Part shown: in pieces, positions 1 through 10,146 of the stretch | Numbering within the stretch: the stretch's first letter is position 1 | Layout of the letters: each line of letters starts with the position of its first letter | Assembly (NCBI RefSeq): GCF_039555295.1 | Contig: NZ_CP145316.1 | Coordinates: forward strand, 1,307,788-1,371,787 | DNA from: Helicobacter mastomyrinus | GTDB lineage: Bacteria; Campylobacterota; Campylobacteria; Campylobacterales; Helicobacteraceae | DNA: 64,000 nt | Reading direction: 5' to 3' | Program-made: the position numbers and the translations under genes | The notes under the pieces: model-generated | What the model was told of the DNA's origin: nothing | What the model saw: the letters and a program-made list of their open reading frames with translations, nothing else | Database searches by the model: none

Positions 1-1
1 A

Positions 2-586
2 TTACGTAAAAACCCCTTACGCCAACAACAGCTCATAGCCCTAGCTAAGAGCATAAAGCCAGATAGATTTGGTATGCTCCCATACATAGATGAGATAATG
101 GGAGTGGATTGGGTAATGGATTTTTCACAATATGATGTCTATGGCGATGTAATCATGGAACTCTATCAAGATGGACTTCCAATAAATAAAGGGTTAGTTG
201 CTAAAGGGCTAATAAAAGATCCAAGAGATACAGATTCTACCAAAGAGAGTAGAGACGAGTTTAGGCAAAAAGCTATTTTTTTAAGTCAAAGAAGAGCTGA
301 GGCTTCAGCACTATATTATCCCGATTCACCAACTTTTAGTAAAACTCAATCAGAATTAGAATATGATACGATAACACTTTATGCAAAAATTCGTGCAGTT
401 ACTCCCCCACAAGGTTATCCTAATGCACCTACTTATTATATCCCAGAGTATTTAGATGAACTCTATGAATCAGGTAAGCTTGATAAATTACTCAATCCCA
501 CTATCCCAGCTATATATAGAGAAACTTTCCCACAAGAATTACGTGATAAAATAGAGTGGTATGCTAAAAAGCATCATATTAAATAA
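2..586 (+). CDS. Unrecognised protein, C-terminal part (5' end outside window)
   Basis: The reading frame is already open at the first bases and runs to a TAA at 584-586, so the N-terminus lies left of the window; the ATG at 74 is probably internal. The visible 194 residues are hydrophilic with no membrane segment. They end in a charged stretch, after a Tyr/Pro-rich part containing PEYLDELYESGKLDKLLNP. I do not recognise the family. It converges on tagH and lies next to the T6SS core, so it may be a T6SS accessory or cargo protein, but that rests on position only. Confidence 0.7.
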   Translation, partial: LRKNPLRQQQLIALAKSIKPDRFGMLPYIDEIMGVDWVMDFSQYDVYGDVIMELYQDGLPINKGLVAKGLIKDPRDTDSTKESRDEFRQKAIFLSQRRAEASALYYPDSPTFSKTQSELEYDTITLYAKIRAVTPPQGYPNAPTYYIPEYLDELYESGKLDKLLNPTIPAIYRETFPQELRDKIEWYAKKHHIK

Positions 587-594
587 AAAAGATA

Positions 595-610
595 AGCATT
601 GATAAATGCT
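595..610. terminator. Short inverted repeat between convergent genes
   Basis: AGCATT-GATA-AATGCT is a perfect 6-bp inverted repeat 9 bases after the stop of the first gene. It may help end transcription from the left-hand gene. It is not followed by a strong T run, so this is a weak call. Confidence 0.3.
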
Positions 611-671
611 ATACAAAGATGCAAAGAATACATAAAGCCTCAAACTTTCAATTTGCAAAGAAGAGGAAGTA

Positions 672-1661
672 TTAAGAATCTAAAGAGGGATTCTTTAAGT
701 ATTCGCTAAGTGCCTTTAAAAGCATACATTGTAAGGATTCCTTACTATTTTGATGAGATTGAATAATGGCTTGAGTTAATGAGTTTGCAAATATATCGTG
801 TTCTAACATCTCAAAATATGGGCTATGAAGTTCTTTGCTAATAAGGGCTAATATGAGAGTGTTAAGAAGCGGGATAGAATCTATAAGCAAGGTATTATGC
901 AGAATAGAATCTAGCTCTTGTGTGTCAAGTATGTGCTCATAAGTTGTCATATTGATGTGTGATAGGGGGTTATTAGGCATAGAGAAAGATTGTAGCATTC
1001 CTTGTAGGAATGTTTGTATATTCTTGGTATGAAGGATAATATCACTTTCCTTTGTTTGTGGTGATATTTCTTTTTTAGAAATGCTATCTGTTCTCATTGA
1101 TTGCGATGAAGTGATAATGTTTTGTATAGTATCGTGAGTGCTTGCTATATCGGAGGGTATGGTATTTATAACTTGTGCTGGAGAGAGTTTTTCTAATATC
1201 TTATGTTTATCTAAACTGTCGGCCATATTTTCTTCATCTAATATTTTTGTATCTAGTTCCACTCTAGGCTTAACATCTATGGCAAAATCACTTTCATCAG
1301 CAATTTTATCAAGCACTTTTTTATAGTCCAGGAAGTCATCTTTTATATCTTTTGTGTCTATAAAGCTGCATTTATATTTTCCAATTCTAAAACTATCCCC
1401 AACTTCTATAATTGTTTCATAGCCTTGCTCAAGTTTAGAGAAAGATTCATTGTAAAATACTTCAGAATCCCCAATACAAGAGATAGTAAAGCAACCATCT
1501 TCATAGTTGATATTAACATGTCTTTCTTGAATAGATTCATCTGGTAAGCACAATTGATTGATGGAAGTATTGCCTATGGTTCCTCCATTATCGTCAAAAA
1601 CACAATAAATCGGTTTTGCTTGGTTGTCAATGTCTTCTACAAGAATTGCTATTTGCTCCAT
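672..1661 (-). CDS. tagH: T6SS FHA-domain protein TagH/Fha-like
   Basis: 329 aa. The N-terminal ~105 residues look like a forkhead-associated domain: GGTIGNTS around residue 26, then QERHVNINYEDG near residue 45, the phosphothreonine-binding strand-loop pattern. The rest is low-complexity helical sequence of unknown role. FHA proteins in T6SS clusters are known to bind phosphorylated partners and modulate assembly. It is the last gene of the leftward operon, 9 bases after tssM. No T6SS kinase (PpkA) or phosphatase gene is seen in this window, so any phosphorylation control would depend on genes elsewhere. Confidence 0.8.
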   Translation of the reverse strand: MEQIAILVEDIDNQAKPIYCVFDDNGGTIGNTSINQLCLPDESIQERHVNINYEDGCFTISCIGDSEVFYNESFSKLEQGYETIIEVGDSFRIGKYKCSFIDTKDIKDDFLDYKKVLDKIADESDFAIDVKPRVELDTKILDEENMADSLDKHKILEKLSPAQVINTIPSDIASTHDTIQNIITSSQSMRTDSISKKEISPQTKESDIILHTKNIQTFLQGMLQSFSMPNNPLSHINMTTYEHILDTQELDSILHNTLLIDSIPLLNTLILALISKELHSPYFEMLEHDIFANSLTQAIIQSHQNSKESLQCMLLKALSEYLKNPSLDS

Positions 1662-1670
1662 TTGCGTTCC

Positions 1671-4600
1671 TTATTGTTGAGTGATAAGTTGAGGCATATT
1701 AAAATGCGTTAGAATACGGCTTAAATGTAAAAGTTCTAGCCTATTTGGAGTAATGCTAAAATCAAAATACCATTGTTTATTATTTTCAAAGTAAAGAGTG
1801 TTGCCTGTATTTTGAGCAGGTGTAATGTCTTTTATGAATCTAAGCCACGCCCATTCACCATTATAAATTTTATTGTATTGAGGCATTTGGTAATAGTCAT
1901 TCACGCTCAAACGTAACTCCGTGCTACTATTGAATTGTTCAATAATAATCTGGATTTTAGGATTAAACGTGTGATCATAGTGTAAGGTCTGGTTGTTATA
2001 GCTTATATCAAGAGAGCTAAAATCTGATGATAAATCAAGGCATTGTATAAAAAAGTTAAGTGTAAGGTTATTGTTATTATCAAATATGCTATTGAGATTG
2101 CTTATTTGGTTAAAAAAACTTATAAATTGAGCAGAAAGCTTTATCGTCTCGCTATAGGCAGGATTTGGCACATAGGTATTGCCTTTTTTTTGCAAAATCT
2201 TACTTAGATATTGCGTATAAAAAGATTGTAATGTGCCTGTATTGCCAAAAAAATCTTTAAAAGTGTTGAGTGGCAAGGATTTATCCGAGTAAGCATTGAA
2301 AGGATAAAAAGGGGAGATATCATTTATAAAAGTATCATACACCTCTTTTTTCCATGCATTATTTAGAAGTGCATAGGTGCTTTTTTCTATAACGTTCCAA
2401 GAGAGTGTAGAAATCTCATTGTAGTATTGTTTTAATGCATGAGGCAACATTGCTGTGTTTCGCTTTAGCTCTACAAATGCGTCAGTTTCATCATTACTTC
2501 CTTCAAGGATATATATAAGCTTATCTTTTATGTTTTTTGTATCATCTTTTGTAAATTCTGTAATTTTACCACTCATATTTTGTATATCTTTAGCGAGTAT
2601 CTCTTTTATTTCTTCCGTGCTACTTTGCTTTTTTATGTCATTAAAGGAATCTATTTGAGAGAGAAGTAAGGATTTTTCTCCTATGAAGTCATAATAATCT
2701 TTAAAGGAGTTACTAATATATGTAAATTGTGCTTTAATATCTGAGCTTGGCAATCCTAAGCTGTATGCGTAATTAAGCAAAAGAGTGTCGTTTAGGTGGG
2801 TATTATCATTTACGATTTTAATGAGGCTATTGAGTGGATTGGTAGATTCTGATAAGATTTGTAATTGTGTGAGTATATTGTTTTTGTCGGTATATTGCTT
2901 AGGAGATATAGCCTGAAGTAATTCTTCCCATCTTTGTTTATAATCATTAAGGTAAATACTAATAATATGTGTGTATAAATCTCTTTGTGCTTGTTCTGTG
3001 AGGGCTTGGTATTGCATTTTTTCATTATACGCCCAAGATTCTATTTTGATAGCAGTTTGTATATTGGTATCTAAATTATTTAAAAACTCCATTAGACCAT
3101 CTTTTGTATAGGTTTTATCAATTTGACTTAATTTATCAGTATGCTCAAATATCATATAAAATGCTGTGCCTACCTTATCTTTAAGGTTAAAAAAGCTTTG
3201 TTTTTTTAGGCTATTTCTAAAAGCCATAATGGTATAGATTCTCTGTTGTTGCTCTAATCGCATAATTTGAGTTTTTGCTATGTGTAGCGCTTGTGTATCT
3301 TTTGGTTGTGTATGTGAGAGATTGCCTATAGCTAAATCTTCAATAGCGGTAATAAAATCATCTTTTGGAATTTTATATTTAGCAAAAGGTTGCCAATTCT
3401 TTATAACCCAATTTGCCAAAAGAGGTTTATTTATATATGCTTCATCATAGAGTGATTGATACATATAGATGGTTTCAATAAGTGTGGTTTGATCGGTATT
3501 GTGTAAGAGAATCTGCTCCATTTCTCTAAGCAATGTTTTGCCAATCACTTCTTCATTGATAGCATAATAAAAGTCTCTTGCAGGCAAAAATCCTTGATAG
3601 GAGAAATTCAGTGAAAAATACTGTATAATGGAGGGCTTTTCAAATAGAGATGGATAGTTTTTGAGTATGGCTTTAAGATGAAGCATAAGTTCGGTTTTTT
3701 CTTGCAGGGTAAGATGTTCATAAGAGCTTGTATTGGCAAGCAATGAAGTAATGCTATTAAATGTGATATGGCTTTTATCTACTTCTTTATAGGTTTTATG
3801 GATTAAATAAGTGCAAAAAACATATCCAAATATACATATACTTATAGTTCCAAAGGCGAGCCTGAAAGTTTGCCAAGAGGTTTTAATCATACTGCTTAGA
3901 TGTGCATCTTTAAGAAAAATATGTTCTAACAAACCCTGCACAAAGTAGCTTCGCTTATTTTGCTTGGTTGCGGATTTTGCCGGAGGTTTTTTGATTTCGT
4001 ATTTTTCACACACAGCATCAAGCAAGTAATTTCTGGGGACATTTTCTTGGTATGCGGAGGTAAAATATACGCCGCGGATATAGGATTTGTTTTTAAAGGC
4101 ATTTTGTTCCTTTGCTTGGAGGATAAAGTCTATTGCAAGGGCAAAAAGCACATCAAGTTGCTTTAAAAATAAAAGGGCTAAATTTTTGTCTTCAAGTGAA
4201 TGTAAGGATTGATTTCTACGCATAAAAGTATAGAGCAATGAATTGCTTAATTCTGTAAAAGTATTTTGTAGTTCTAATTTGCTACTATTTTTATCTAAAG
4301 TAAGTCCTAGCATTTTATTTGCAATGCTTTCATCAAAGATGTCCCAATATGTCCGCATACCCTCTAACAAGTCAATTTTATTAAAAACAATATAAATGGG
4401 GAGTTGCAAGCCTAGATTTTCTTCGCAATCACTCACTCTTTTGCTTAGATATTGTAAGACATTTTGTTCATATTGCTTTGGATTCTGTAAAAAAGCATGC
4501 ACATCAATAATAAGCACAATGCCATTAAGTTTGCTATGAAAGGTATTAGTATTAAGGAAGTGTAAGAATTGATTCCATACGCCCTTTTTGATTAAAAAAT

Positions 4601-5240
4601 CTTTATTCTTTTCTAAATTATCTTCAGCAATTTCATCGGTATTACTTGTTTGCCGAAAGTTCTCTTGTGCAAAATAATTACCTTCTGTATCAAGCAATGC
4701 ACCCTTTTGAGAAATGTAAAGATTGAAGTTGTTGGTAGATTTGTGAAATTTCTTATAAGATGTCAAGCTTTCACTCAATGGATATTGTATATTCGCATAA
4801 TTGATAAACGAGCTTTTGCCTGCTCCCTCATTACCAATAATAATCACTAAAGGGATATTTTTAAGATAGAGTTTTCTTTTCCACATACTCTTTGCGTCAT
4901 TTAGAGCAATGAAATAATTTCTTTTAGCCCTGCGGAATGCCTTTGTAACTTCTTGTTTGATTTCCTTGTACTGTATGTGTTTCTCATTTTTGAGCGATTG
5001 AATAAGATGAATAAGTGGTCTATAAAGAAAGATAAAAAAGATTAAAAGCCATACGACAATAAGCACTTGGATTCTTGTTAATGCGCTACTAAAAATATAA
5101 ATATCATTAAATGCAAATAAGGGCGAGTATATGTAAAAAAGTACACTTAAAAGCAACGCAAAACATATAAGTAAAATATAGAGAAAAGTTTTTGATTTGA
5201 GATAATTAAATATCTTGCCAAACATTTCCTTAATCCTCAT
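1671..5240 (-). CDS. tssM: T6SS membrane complex protein TssM (IcmF)
   Basis: 1189 aa, the usual length for TssM/IcmF. Two hydrophobic segments near residues 18-40 and 58-76 are followed by a P-loop, GNEGAGKS, at 136-143, and a downstream NKID motif of the GTPase type. A third hydrophobic segment near residue 465 would lead into a long periplasmic domain. TssM forms the inner-membrane/periplasmic channel with TssL and the lipoprotein TssJ. The start overlaps the end of tssL by 11 bases, which suggests translational coupling. The P-loop looks complete, unlike some TssM proteins in which it has degenerated. Confidence 0.93.
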   Translation of the reverse strand: MRIKEMFGKIFNYLKSKTFLYILLICFALLLSVLFYIYSPLFAFNDIYIFSSALTRIQVLIVVWLLIFFIFLYRPLIHLIQSLKNEKHIQYKEIKQEVTKAFRRAKRNYFIALNDAKSMWKRKLYLKNIPLVIIIGNEGAGKSSFINYANIQYPLSESLTSYKKFHKSTNNFNLYISQKGALLDTEGNYFAQENFRQTSNTDEIAEDNLEKNKDFLIKKGVWNQFLHFLNTNTFHSKLNGIVLIIDVHAFLQNPKQYEQNVLQYLSKRVSDCEENLGLQLPIYIVFNKIDLLEGMRTYWDIFDESIANKMLGLTLDKNSSKLELQNTFTELSNSLLYTFMRRNQSLHSLEDKNLALLFLKQLDVLFALAIDFILQAKEQNAFKNKSYIRGVYFTSAYQENVPRNYLLDAVCEKYEIKKPPAKSATKQNKRSYFVQGLLEHIFLKDAHLSSMIKTSWQTFRLAFGTISICIFGYVFCTYLIHKTYKEVDKSHITFNSITSLLANTSSYEHLTLQEKTELMLHLKAILKNYPSLFEKPSIIQYFSLNFSYQGFLPARDFYYAINEEVIGKTLLREMEQILLHNTDQTTLIETIYMYQSLYDEAYINKPLLANWVIKNWQPFAKYKIPKDDFITAIEDLAIGNLSHTQPKDTQALHIAKTQIMRLEQQQRIYTIMAFRNSLKKQSFFNLKDKVGTAFYMIFEHTDKLSQIDKTYTKDGLMEFLNNLDTNIQTAIKIESWAYNEKMQYQALTEQAQRDLYTHIISIYLNDYKQRWEELLQAISPKQYTDKNNILTQLQILSESTNPLNSLIKIVNDNTHLNDTLLLNYAYSLGLPSSDIKAQFTYISNSFKDYYDFIGEKSLLLSQIDSFNDIKKQSSTEEIKEILAKDIQNMSGKITEFTKDDTKNIKDKLIYILEGSNDETDAFVELKRNTAMLPHALKQYYNEISTLSWNVIEKSTYALLNNAWKKEVYDTFINDISPFYPFNAYSDKSLPLNTFKDFFGNTGTLQSFYTQYLSKILQKKGNTYVPNPAYSETIKLSAQFISFFNQISNLNSIFDNNNNLTLNFFIQCLDLSSDFSSLDISYNNQTLHYDHTFNPKIQIIIEQFNSSTELRLSVNDYYQMPQYNKIYNGEWAWLRFIKDITPAQNTGNTLYFENNKQWYFDFSITPNRLELLHLSRILTHFNMPQLITQQ

Positions 5241-6018
5241 GTGGAGATACCTTGAAGTGTTGCAAATTTTGTTTAAGGGTATCTTGTGTAATGGCTTTTT
5301 GAGATTCTAGCTTTAAAAATGAGAAAAGAAAGAATAATGCAACGATGGAGCAAATGATAGCCATAAGCCAAAATGGTCGCAAGTATTTTTTATGCAAAAG
5401 TTTTAGAATACGCGTTTGCTCTTGATGATTGAGGGCTAATTCAAAAGCTTTTTCTTCGCTACTTCCCATAGCAGGAGCAAGAGAATTTGCTATATTGCAG
5501 CATAGATGATTAATTTTTTGTTTGCCTTGAGTGTCGGAGGCATATTTGCCTTGATAGCCCAAAATAAGGCATGTATAGATAAATTCTAGCATATCTTTGT
5601 GTTTGCTTGGGGTAAGAAGCCATTGATTGGCAATACCATAAAACTTATCTCCACCTAGCATTTCATCAAAAAGACGTATAGTAAGTGTATGTTTTGCAAA
5701 GTGGCTATTGATAAAGCTTTCATTATGTAAGAGCATTTCATCAATAAATACACACAAGCAGTAACGGAGTTTGATTAAATCCTTATCTTCATAACAACGC
5801 AAAGCATTGAGATTGCTTCCGATAGAGAGGATTTCATTAGCAAAAGTTTCTTCTGTATTTGTGATATAGCTATCATCAAGTGTGCCTGTTTTGGAAAGTC
5901 GTGTAGCAAACAAAAGTAATGGCAAGGTCAAGTGTAAAATCTTATTGTTTTGCATATTGTTGCAATGGTTTGCAAAATTTGTTTGAAGTAGCAGGGAAAG
6001 TTCTTGCTCTGTGTTCAT
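5230..6018 (-). CDS. tssL: T6SS membrane complex protein TssL (DotU)
   Basis: 262 aa. The cytoplasmic DotU-type helical domain includes CLCVFIDEMLL and LLTPSKHKDMLEFIYTCLILGYQGKY, split here by intervening residues, both typical of the family. A single C-terminal membrane anchor lies near residues 216-236, followed by a ~27-residue tail. No OmpA-like peptidoglycan-binding extension is present, so cell-wall anchoring must come from another protein or be absent. It lies between tssK (11-base gap) and tssM (11-base overlap) in the leftward operon. Confidence 0.9.
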   Translation of the reverse strand: MNTEQELSLLLQTNFANHCNNMQNNKILHLTLPLLLFATRLSKTGTLDDSYITNTEETFANEILSIGSNLNALRCYEDKDLIKLRYCLCVFIDEMLLHNESFINSHFAKHTLTIRLFDEMLGGDKFYGIANQWLLTPSKHKDMLEFIYTCLILGYQGKYASDTQGKQKINHLCCNIANSLAPAMGSSEEKAFELALNHQEQTRILKLLHKKYLRPFWLMAIICSIVALFFLFSFLKLESQKAITQDTLKQNLQHFKVSPHED

Positions 6019-6029
6019 AGCATTTCTCT

Positions 6030-7409
6030 TTAGTTAAATAATGCCCAAAGCTTAATGTCGGGCTTTGTGATATTATTTGTCATATAAAGGCTGATAACAT
6101 TTTGCTTAGCAAAATGCGTAAAGATAAAATCTTGCTTATCAAGCTTAAAATATACATAGCCACTTAAATGCGGTAGAGCTGATGGAATGCTGGGGATTGC
6201 CTCTATATGCAGTCCTTTAAGCTGTGAGGCAACAATGCTTTTAATAGTGGCTTGGGTATGTATTTTACTCTGTGTGCTAAAGGTTTCAAGTAATGTTTGC
6301 ATAGGTAGAGAGGAGCTTACTGCTAAGAATAATTCCCCATCTTGCAGCATAGAAGCATTATCAAATATGCAATCGTAGAATCCATTGCCATTGTCTATGA
6401 CTTGTGCCATTGCATATTTGGGTGAGGTAACATTAGCAAAGAGGAGGCGGATATTATTACTAAGCGGAATGAAAACCGCACTTAAATCATTGTGCTCGTA
6501 GGGTATAAATTCATCTTGTGCATCATTATGACTTATGGTAAGTAAGTCAGCTTGAAATTCTACAAGTTTTTCATATAATGTCTCTGGGTGTAGTTTTTCT
6601 TTATTGACAAGATAAGAAAAGATAAGCGTGTATTTTTTGAGGAGATTGAGCGATAAATAGGTGCTAAAATCAAGCGTATTTTTGGTTTGGTCTATGCCTC
6701 TAAAAATTTGCGTGAAGCTTTCTTTGTGTTGCTTGATGGAAAAGAGCATTTCTTCTAGAAAACTTTTTATAAAGGCATTACTGCAAATATCAATAGAGGT
6801 GGGGATAAATTTTTCATCAAGCTCTATTTTTTTGCTATGAGAATAGATGTTTTTCACTTTTGCTATGGGTATTTCTAGTTCATTTGGTGATTTATCTCCA
6901 AGGATACCAAGCTTTAGCCGCAAACTCCCCAATGCAAGAGAAACTTTTTCTTGCTGATAAGAGATTTCTTCTGTGCTAGTATGTATGTAATCTTGCACAT
7001 CATCGTGAATCTTGGAAGTTGTAGGTACATTGCTTACAATATACTTGGAGTTTGGAAAAATATTTTTTAAAGACATATCAGCAGTAGCGTCTGAATATGT
7101 AGGGATTTTTAGCGTAATAATTGGTGAAGACATATTGGGCGGCAACTCCAAGACTTCAGGTAATAAATCATCATCTGGTGCATTAAACACGCTACCATCT
7201 TGTGTAATTCCACTAATTTGTGTAAGGGCTATTTTGCCCAAATTGAGCATATCGGTAGAAAAACTTACATCAAATACACCATAAAGATTAGATACAAGTC
7301 GAGAGGTTTTTGTATGGATAATATGTTCTAAAAATCGTTCTTGTTGCTCAAAATGGATTTTATCAATGTGCATACCATTATACCAAGCGACCTTAAGCTT
7401 ACTGTTCAT
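6030..7409 (-). CDS. tssK: T6SS baseplate protein TssK
   Basis: 459 aa, normal for TssK. The N-terminus has the family pattern VAWYNGMHIDKIHFEQQERF, in which TssK connects the baseplate wedges to the TssL/TssM membrane complex. The central part holds a helical repeat domain and the C-terminus ends in a receptor-binding-like head. It overlaps tssJ by 11 bases and precedes tssL by 11 bases, so these genes are almost certainly co-transcribed. Confidence 0.9.
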   Translation of the reverse strand: MNSKLKVAWYNGMHIDKIHFEQQERFLEHIIHTKTSRLVSNLYGVFDVSFSTDMLNLGKIALTQISGITQDGSVFNAPDDDLLPEVLELPPNMSSPIITLKIPTYSDATADMSLKNIFPNSKYIVSNVPTTSKIHDDVQDYIHTSTEEISYQQEKVSLALGSLRLKLGILGDKSPNELEIPIAKVKNIYSHSKKIELDEKFIPTSIDICSNAFIKSFLEEMLFSIKQHKESFTQIFRGIDQTKNTLDFSTYLSLNLLKKYTLIFSYLVNKEKLHPETLYEKLVEFQADLLTISHNDAQDEFIPYEHNDLSAVFIPLSNNIRLLFANVTSPKYAMAQVIDNGNGFYDCIFDNASMLQDGELFLAVSSSLPMQTLLETFSTQSKIHTQATIKSIVASQLKGLHIEAIPSIPSALPHLSGYVYFKLDKQDFIFTHFAKQNVISLYMTNNITKPDIKLWALFN

Positions 7410-7938
7410 TGAACAAATCCTTTATATTATTTTCTCCAGCAGTGTCATCAGCCTTTGTATCTTTATCTTGACTTTGCTTACTTTTTTTGTGTTGCATAAT
7501 GCCTTCAGTGGCAATATTAAGCTTGATTTTGTTTGAAAAGACACGATTCAGCTTTTTATAGAATTTTTGTTTTTTATCCTGCGGATTGGCAAAAAGAGCT
7601 AACACGCCGATATATTTACCTTCTTTTTTTGCAAATTCTGCAACAGGCACATCAATTTCATTTGGCGGCACTTGCACCTTGATAAAATCTACAATGTCCC
7701 TTCCAAGGACAACATTTCCACGTGTGCTTACATCTTGTATGGAAGACTGCTTGAATTTACTAATATCCTTGAGCTGATAAATAATGAGCGTAACAGGCAC
7801 ATTATCGCCACGATTATTAAGGTTAGAATCTGCCTGATTGAAAGCCTGTATCTTAATAGGTGAGCTGCACCCACTAATAGCTAGCCCCATAAAGCAAACG
7901 AGAATGCAAAAGGAAATATGAAGCTGGATATATCGCAT
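7399..7938 (-). CDS. tssJ: T6SS outer-membrane lipoprotein TssJ
   Basis: 179 aa. A lipoprotein signal peptide ends in the lipobox I-S-G-C at residues 21-24, so Cys24 should be lipidated. The mature part holds the TssJ beta-sandwich pattern, for example PVTLIIYQLKDISKF, and the interaction loop follows. The C-terminal ~25 residues are charged and disordered. First gene of the leftward T6SS operon. The short length and lipobox separate it from other T6SS lipoproteins. Confidence 0.88.
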   Translation of the reverse strand: MRYIQLHISFCILVCFMGLAISGCSSPIKIQAFNQADSNLNNRGDNVPVTLIIYQLKDISKFKQSSIQDVSTRGNVVLGRDIVDFIKVQVPPNEIDVPVAEFAKKEGKYIGVLALFANPQDKKQKFYKKLNRVFSNKIKLNIATEGIMQHKKSKQSQDKDTKADDTAGENNIKDLFNEQ

Positions 7939-8126
7939 TAAAGACCTCTAAATCTGAACTTCTTTCTTGTATGGATTTTAAAGTTTGCACGATTATACTT
8001 AGATTAATATTTAAATTTGTTTAATTTTGCTATAATGAGATTTACCTTTTGGCTATCTATCAAATACTAAAGGTTATTGTTATGCTTGTTGGGTAGCTAA
8101 AACAACGGCAGTCTTAAGGATATACT
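7939..8126. promoter_or_regulatory. Divergent T6SS promoter region
   Basis: This 188-base gap separates the leftward tssJ operon from the rightward tssB operon. TATAAT at 8031-8036 on the + strand and TATAAT at 7992-7997 on the - strand are good sigma-70 -10 boxes facing away from each other. The sequence upstream of each is AT-rich with no clear -35, as is common in Helicobacter. TssB has a usable ribosome-binding site (AAGGA) before its ATG at 8127. No operator was recognised. Confidence 0.6.
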
Positions 8127-8624
8127 ATGGCAGAAAATTCTACTCCGCCAAAAGAGCGGATAAATATCACATATCGTTCAAAGACAAATGGGCAGAATCC
8201 TGATGTAGAGCTTCCTTTGAAGCTAATGGTTATGGGTAACTTTACAGGAGGCAATGATGTGCCGTTTGATGAACGAGAGGTTGTGTCTATTAATAAACAC
8301 AATTTTAATCAAGTAATGCAAAAAATGAATATAGGCACACATGTAAGTGTAAAAAATGTCCTCAAGCAAGATGCAGATGAATTGTCTGTAAATCTTAAGT
8401 TTGAAGGGTTGGGTGATTTTTCACCAGATAGCATTGCTACTCAAGTACCAGAGCTAAACAAATTGCTTCAACTACGTGAAGCCCTTGTAGCATTGAAGGG
8501 ACCAATGGGCAATATTCCGGATTTTAGAAAAGCACTCTTGGAGGCCCTCAAGGATAAAGATACAAAAGAGAAGCTTTTACTAGAGATTAAAGAGAATCAA
8601 TCTACAGATGAAAATAAAAAGTGA
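8127..8624 (+). CDS. tssB: T6SS contractile sheath small subunit TssB (VipA)
   Basis: 165 aa. The N-terminal block INITYRSKTNGQNPDVELP and the following LKLMVMGNFTGG are diagnostic of TssB. Together with TssC it builds the contractile sheath around the Hcp tube. It is preceded by AAGGA at a good distance from the ATG and by a -10 box at 8031. tssC follows 46 bases later, so the two sheath genes form the head of the rightward operon. Confidence 0.93.
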   Translation: MAENSTPPKERINITYRSKTNGQNPDVELPLKLMVMGNFTGGNDVPFDEREVVSINKHNFNQVMQKMNIGTHVSVKNVLKQDADELSVNLKFEGLGDFSPDSIATQVPELNKLLQLREALVALKGPMGNIPDFRKALLEALKDKDTKEKLLLEIKENQSTDENKK

Positions 8625-8670
8625 TTATCATTGAAGGAAAGTTTATGATAATCCATTAAGGAGATTACTT

Positions 8671-10143
8671 ATGAGTGGTACATCAGCAAATACGCAAACT
8701 TCAATAAAAGAGCTATCTATCATTGATAGCATAATGCAGACAAGTAGATATTCAAAGGAAGATGAAAGTTATAATATTGCCAAAATGGGTGTGGCGGAAT
8801 TTATCACAGAAATAGTCAAAACTGATAGTGCAGAAAATAAAATCAACAAATACACGCTTGATGAAATGATAGCACATATTGATGATATTATTTCACGTCA
8901 AATGGACGAGATATTACATAATGAACAGATTCAGCAATTAGAATCTACATGGAGAGGTTTATATTTTTTAGTAGAACGCACTAATTTTCAAGAAAATATA
9001 AAAATTAATTTGTTTGATGTAACTAAACAAGAGGCTTTAGAGGATTTTGAGGCAAATCCAGATATTACAACAACTACATTATATAAACGTATTTATTCTT
9101 CTGAATATGGACAATTTGGTGGCGAGCCGGTAGGTGCAATTTTGGGTGATTATGCCTTGAATGCTTCTACGCCTGATATGAATTTTCTCTCTAAGATGTC
9201 TTCTATTGCGGCTATGAGCCATGCTCCATTTTTAACTTCTATGAGTGCTAGTTTTTTTGGACTTGATAGTTATGCGGAGCTTCCCAAGATACAAGATTTA
9301 AAAGCACTTTTAGAGGGTCCGCAATATGTAAAATGGCGCACTTTTAGGGAAAATGAAGATTCTAAGTATGCTGGTTTATTGGTTACACGTTTTCTTACTC
9401 GATCTCCTTATGAGCCACAAGAAAATCCTATAAAGAAATTTAATTACAAGGAAAATGTGCATAACTCGCATAATCACTTGCTATGGGGAAATACTATTTA
9501 TGCTTTTGCTACGCGATTGACTGATAGTTTCGCAAATTATCGCTGGTGTGGAAATATTATAGGACCTAAGGCTGGCGGTGCTGTAAAAGATTTGCCTACT
9601 TATATTTATGAAAGCTTTGGCACTACGCAATCCAAGATACCAACGGAGGTGCTTATCACAGATAGATGTGAGTATGAGCTTGCAGAATCTGGCTTTATAG
9701 CCTTTACGTTGCGACGTGATAGCAATAATGCAGTATTTTTCTCCGCAAATGCGGCATTAAAGCCAAAAATTTTTCCAAATACGCCTGAAGGAAAAGAGGC
9801 AGAGACAAATTATAGGCTTGGCACACAGTTGCCTTATATATTTTTAGTTTCTCGCCTTGCTCATTATCTTAAGGTATTACAAAGAGAAGAAATTGGGAGC
9901 TGGAAAGAAAGGGCAGATATAGAGAATGGCTTAAACGAATGGATGAGGCAATATGTTTCAGACCAAGAAAATCCTCCCGCAGAGGTTCGAAGTAGGCGAC
10001 CATTTAGAGGTGCTAAGGTTTTTGTAAGCGAGATAGAAGGGGAAGCAGGTTGGTATAGAATAAACTTAAATGTACGACCCCACTTTAAATTTATGGGAGC
10101 AAACTTTGAACTTTCTTTGGTGGGGAAACTTGACAGAGAATAA
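8671..10143 (+). CDS. tssC: T6SS contractile sheath large subunit TssC (VipB)
   Basis: 490 aa, full length for TssC. Recognisable blocks include LESTWRGLYFLVERTNF near residue 90, GAILGDYAL near 160 and the conserved C-terminal half with ANFELSLVGKLDRE at the end. It pairs with TssB in the sheath. In many T6SSs the contracted sheath is disassembled by the ATPase ClpV; no clpV was found in this window. The start has a strong AAGGAG ribosome-binding site. Confidence 0.94.
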   Translation: MSGTSANTQTSIKELSIIDSIMQTSRYSKEDESYNIAKMGVAEFITEIVKTDSAENKINKYTLDEMIAHIDDIISRQMDEILHNEQIQQLESTWRGLYFLVERTNFQENIKINLFDVTKQEALEDFEANPDITTTTLYKRIYSSEYGQFGGEPVGAILGDYALNASTPDMNFLSKMSSIAAMSHAPFLTSMSASFFGLDSYAELPKIQDLKALLEGPQYVKWRTFRENEDSKYAGLLVTRFLTRSPYEPQENPIKKFNYKENVHNSHNHLLWGNTIYAFATRLTDSFANYRWCGNIIGPKAGGAVKDLPTYIYESFGTTQSKIPTEVLITDRCEYELAESGFIAFTLRRDSNNAVFFSANAALKPKIFPNTPEGKEAETNYRLGTQLPYIFLVSRLAHYLKVLQREEIGSWKERADIENGLNEWMRQYVSDQENPPAEVRSRRPFRGAKVFVSEIEGEAGWYRINLNVRPHFKFMGANFELSLVGKLDRE

Positions 10144-10146
10144 ATT

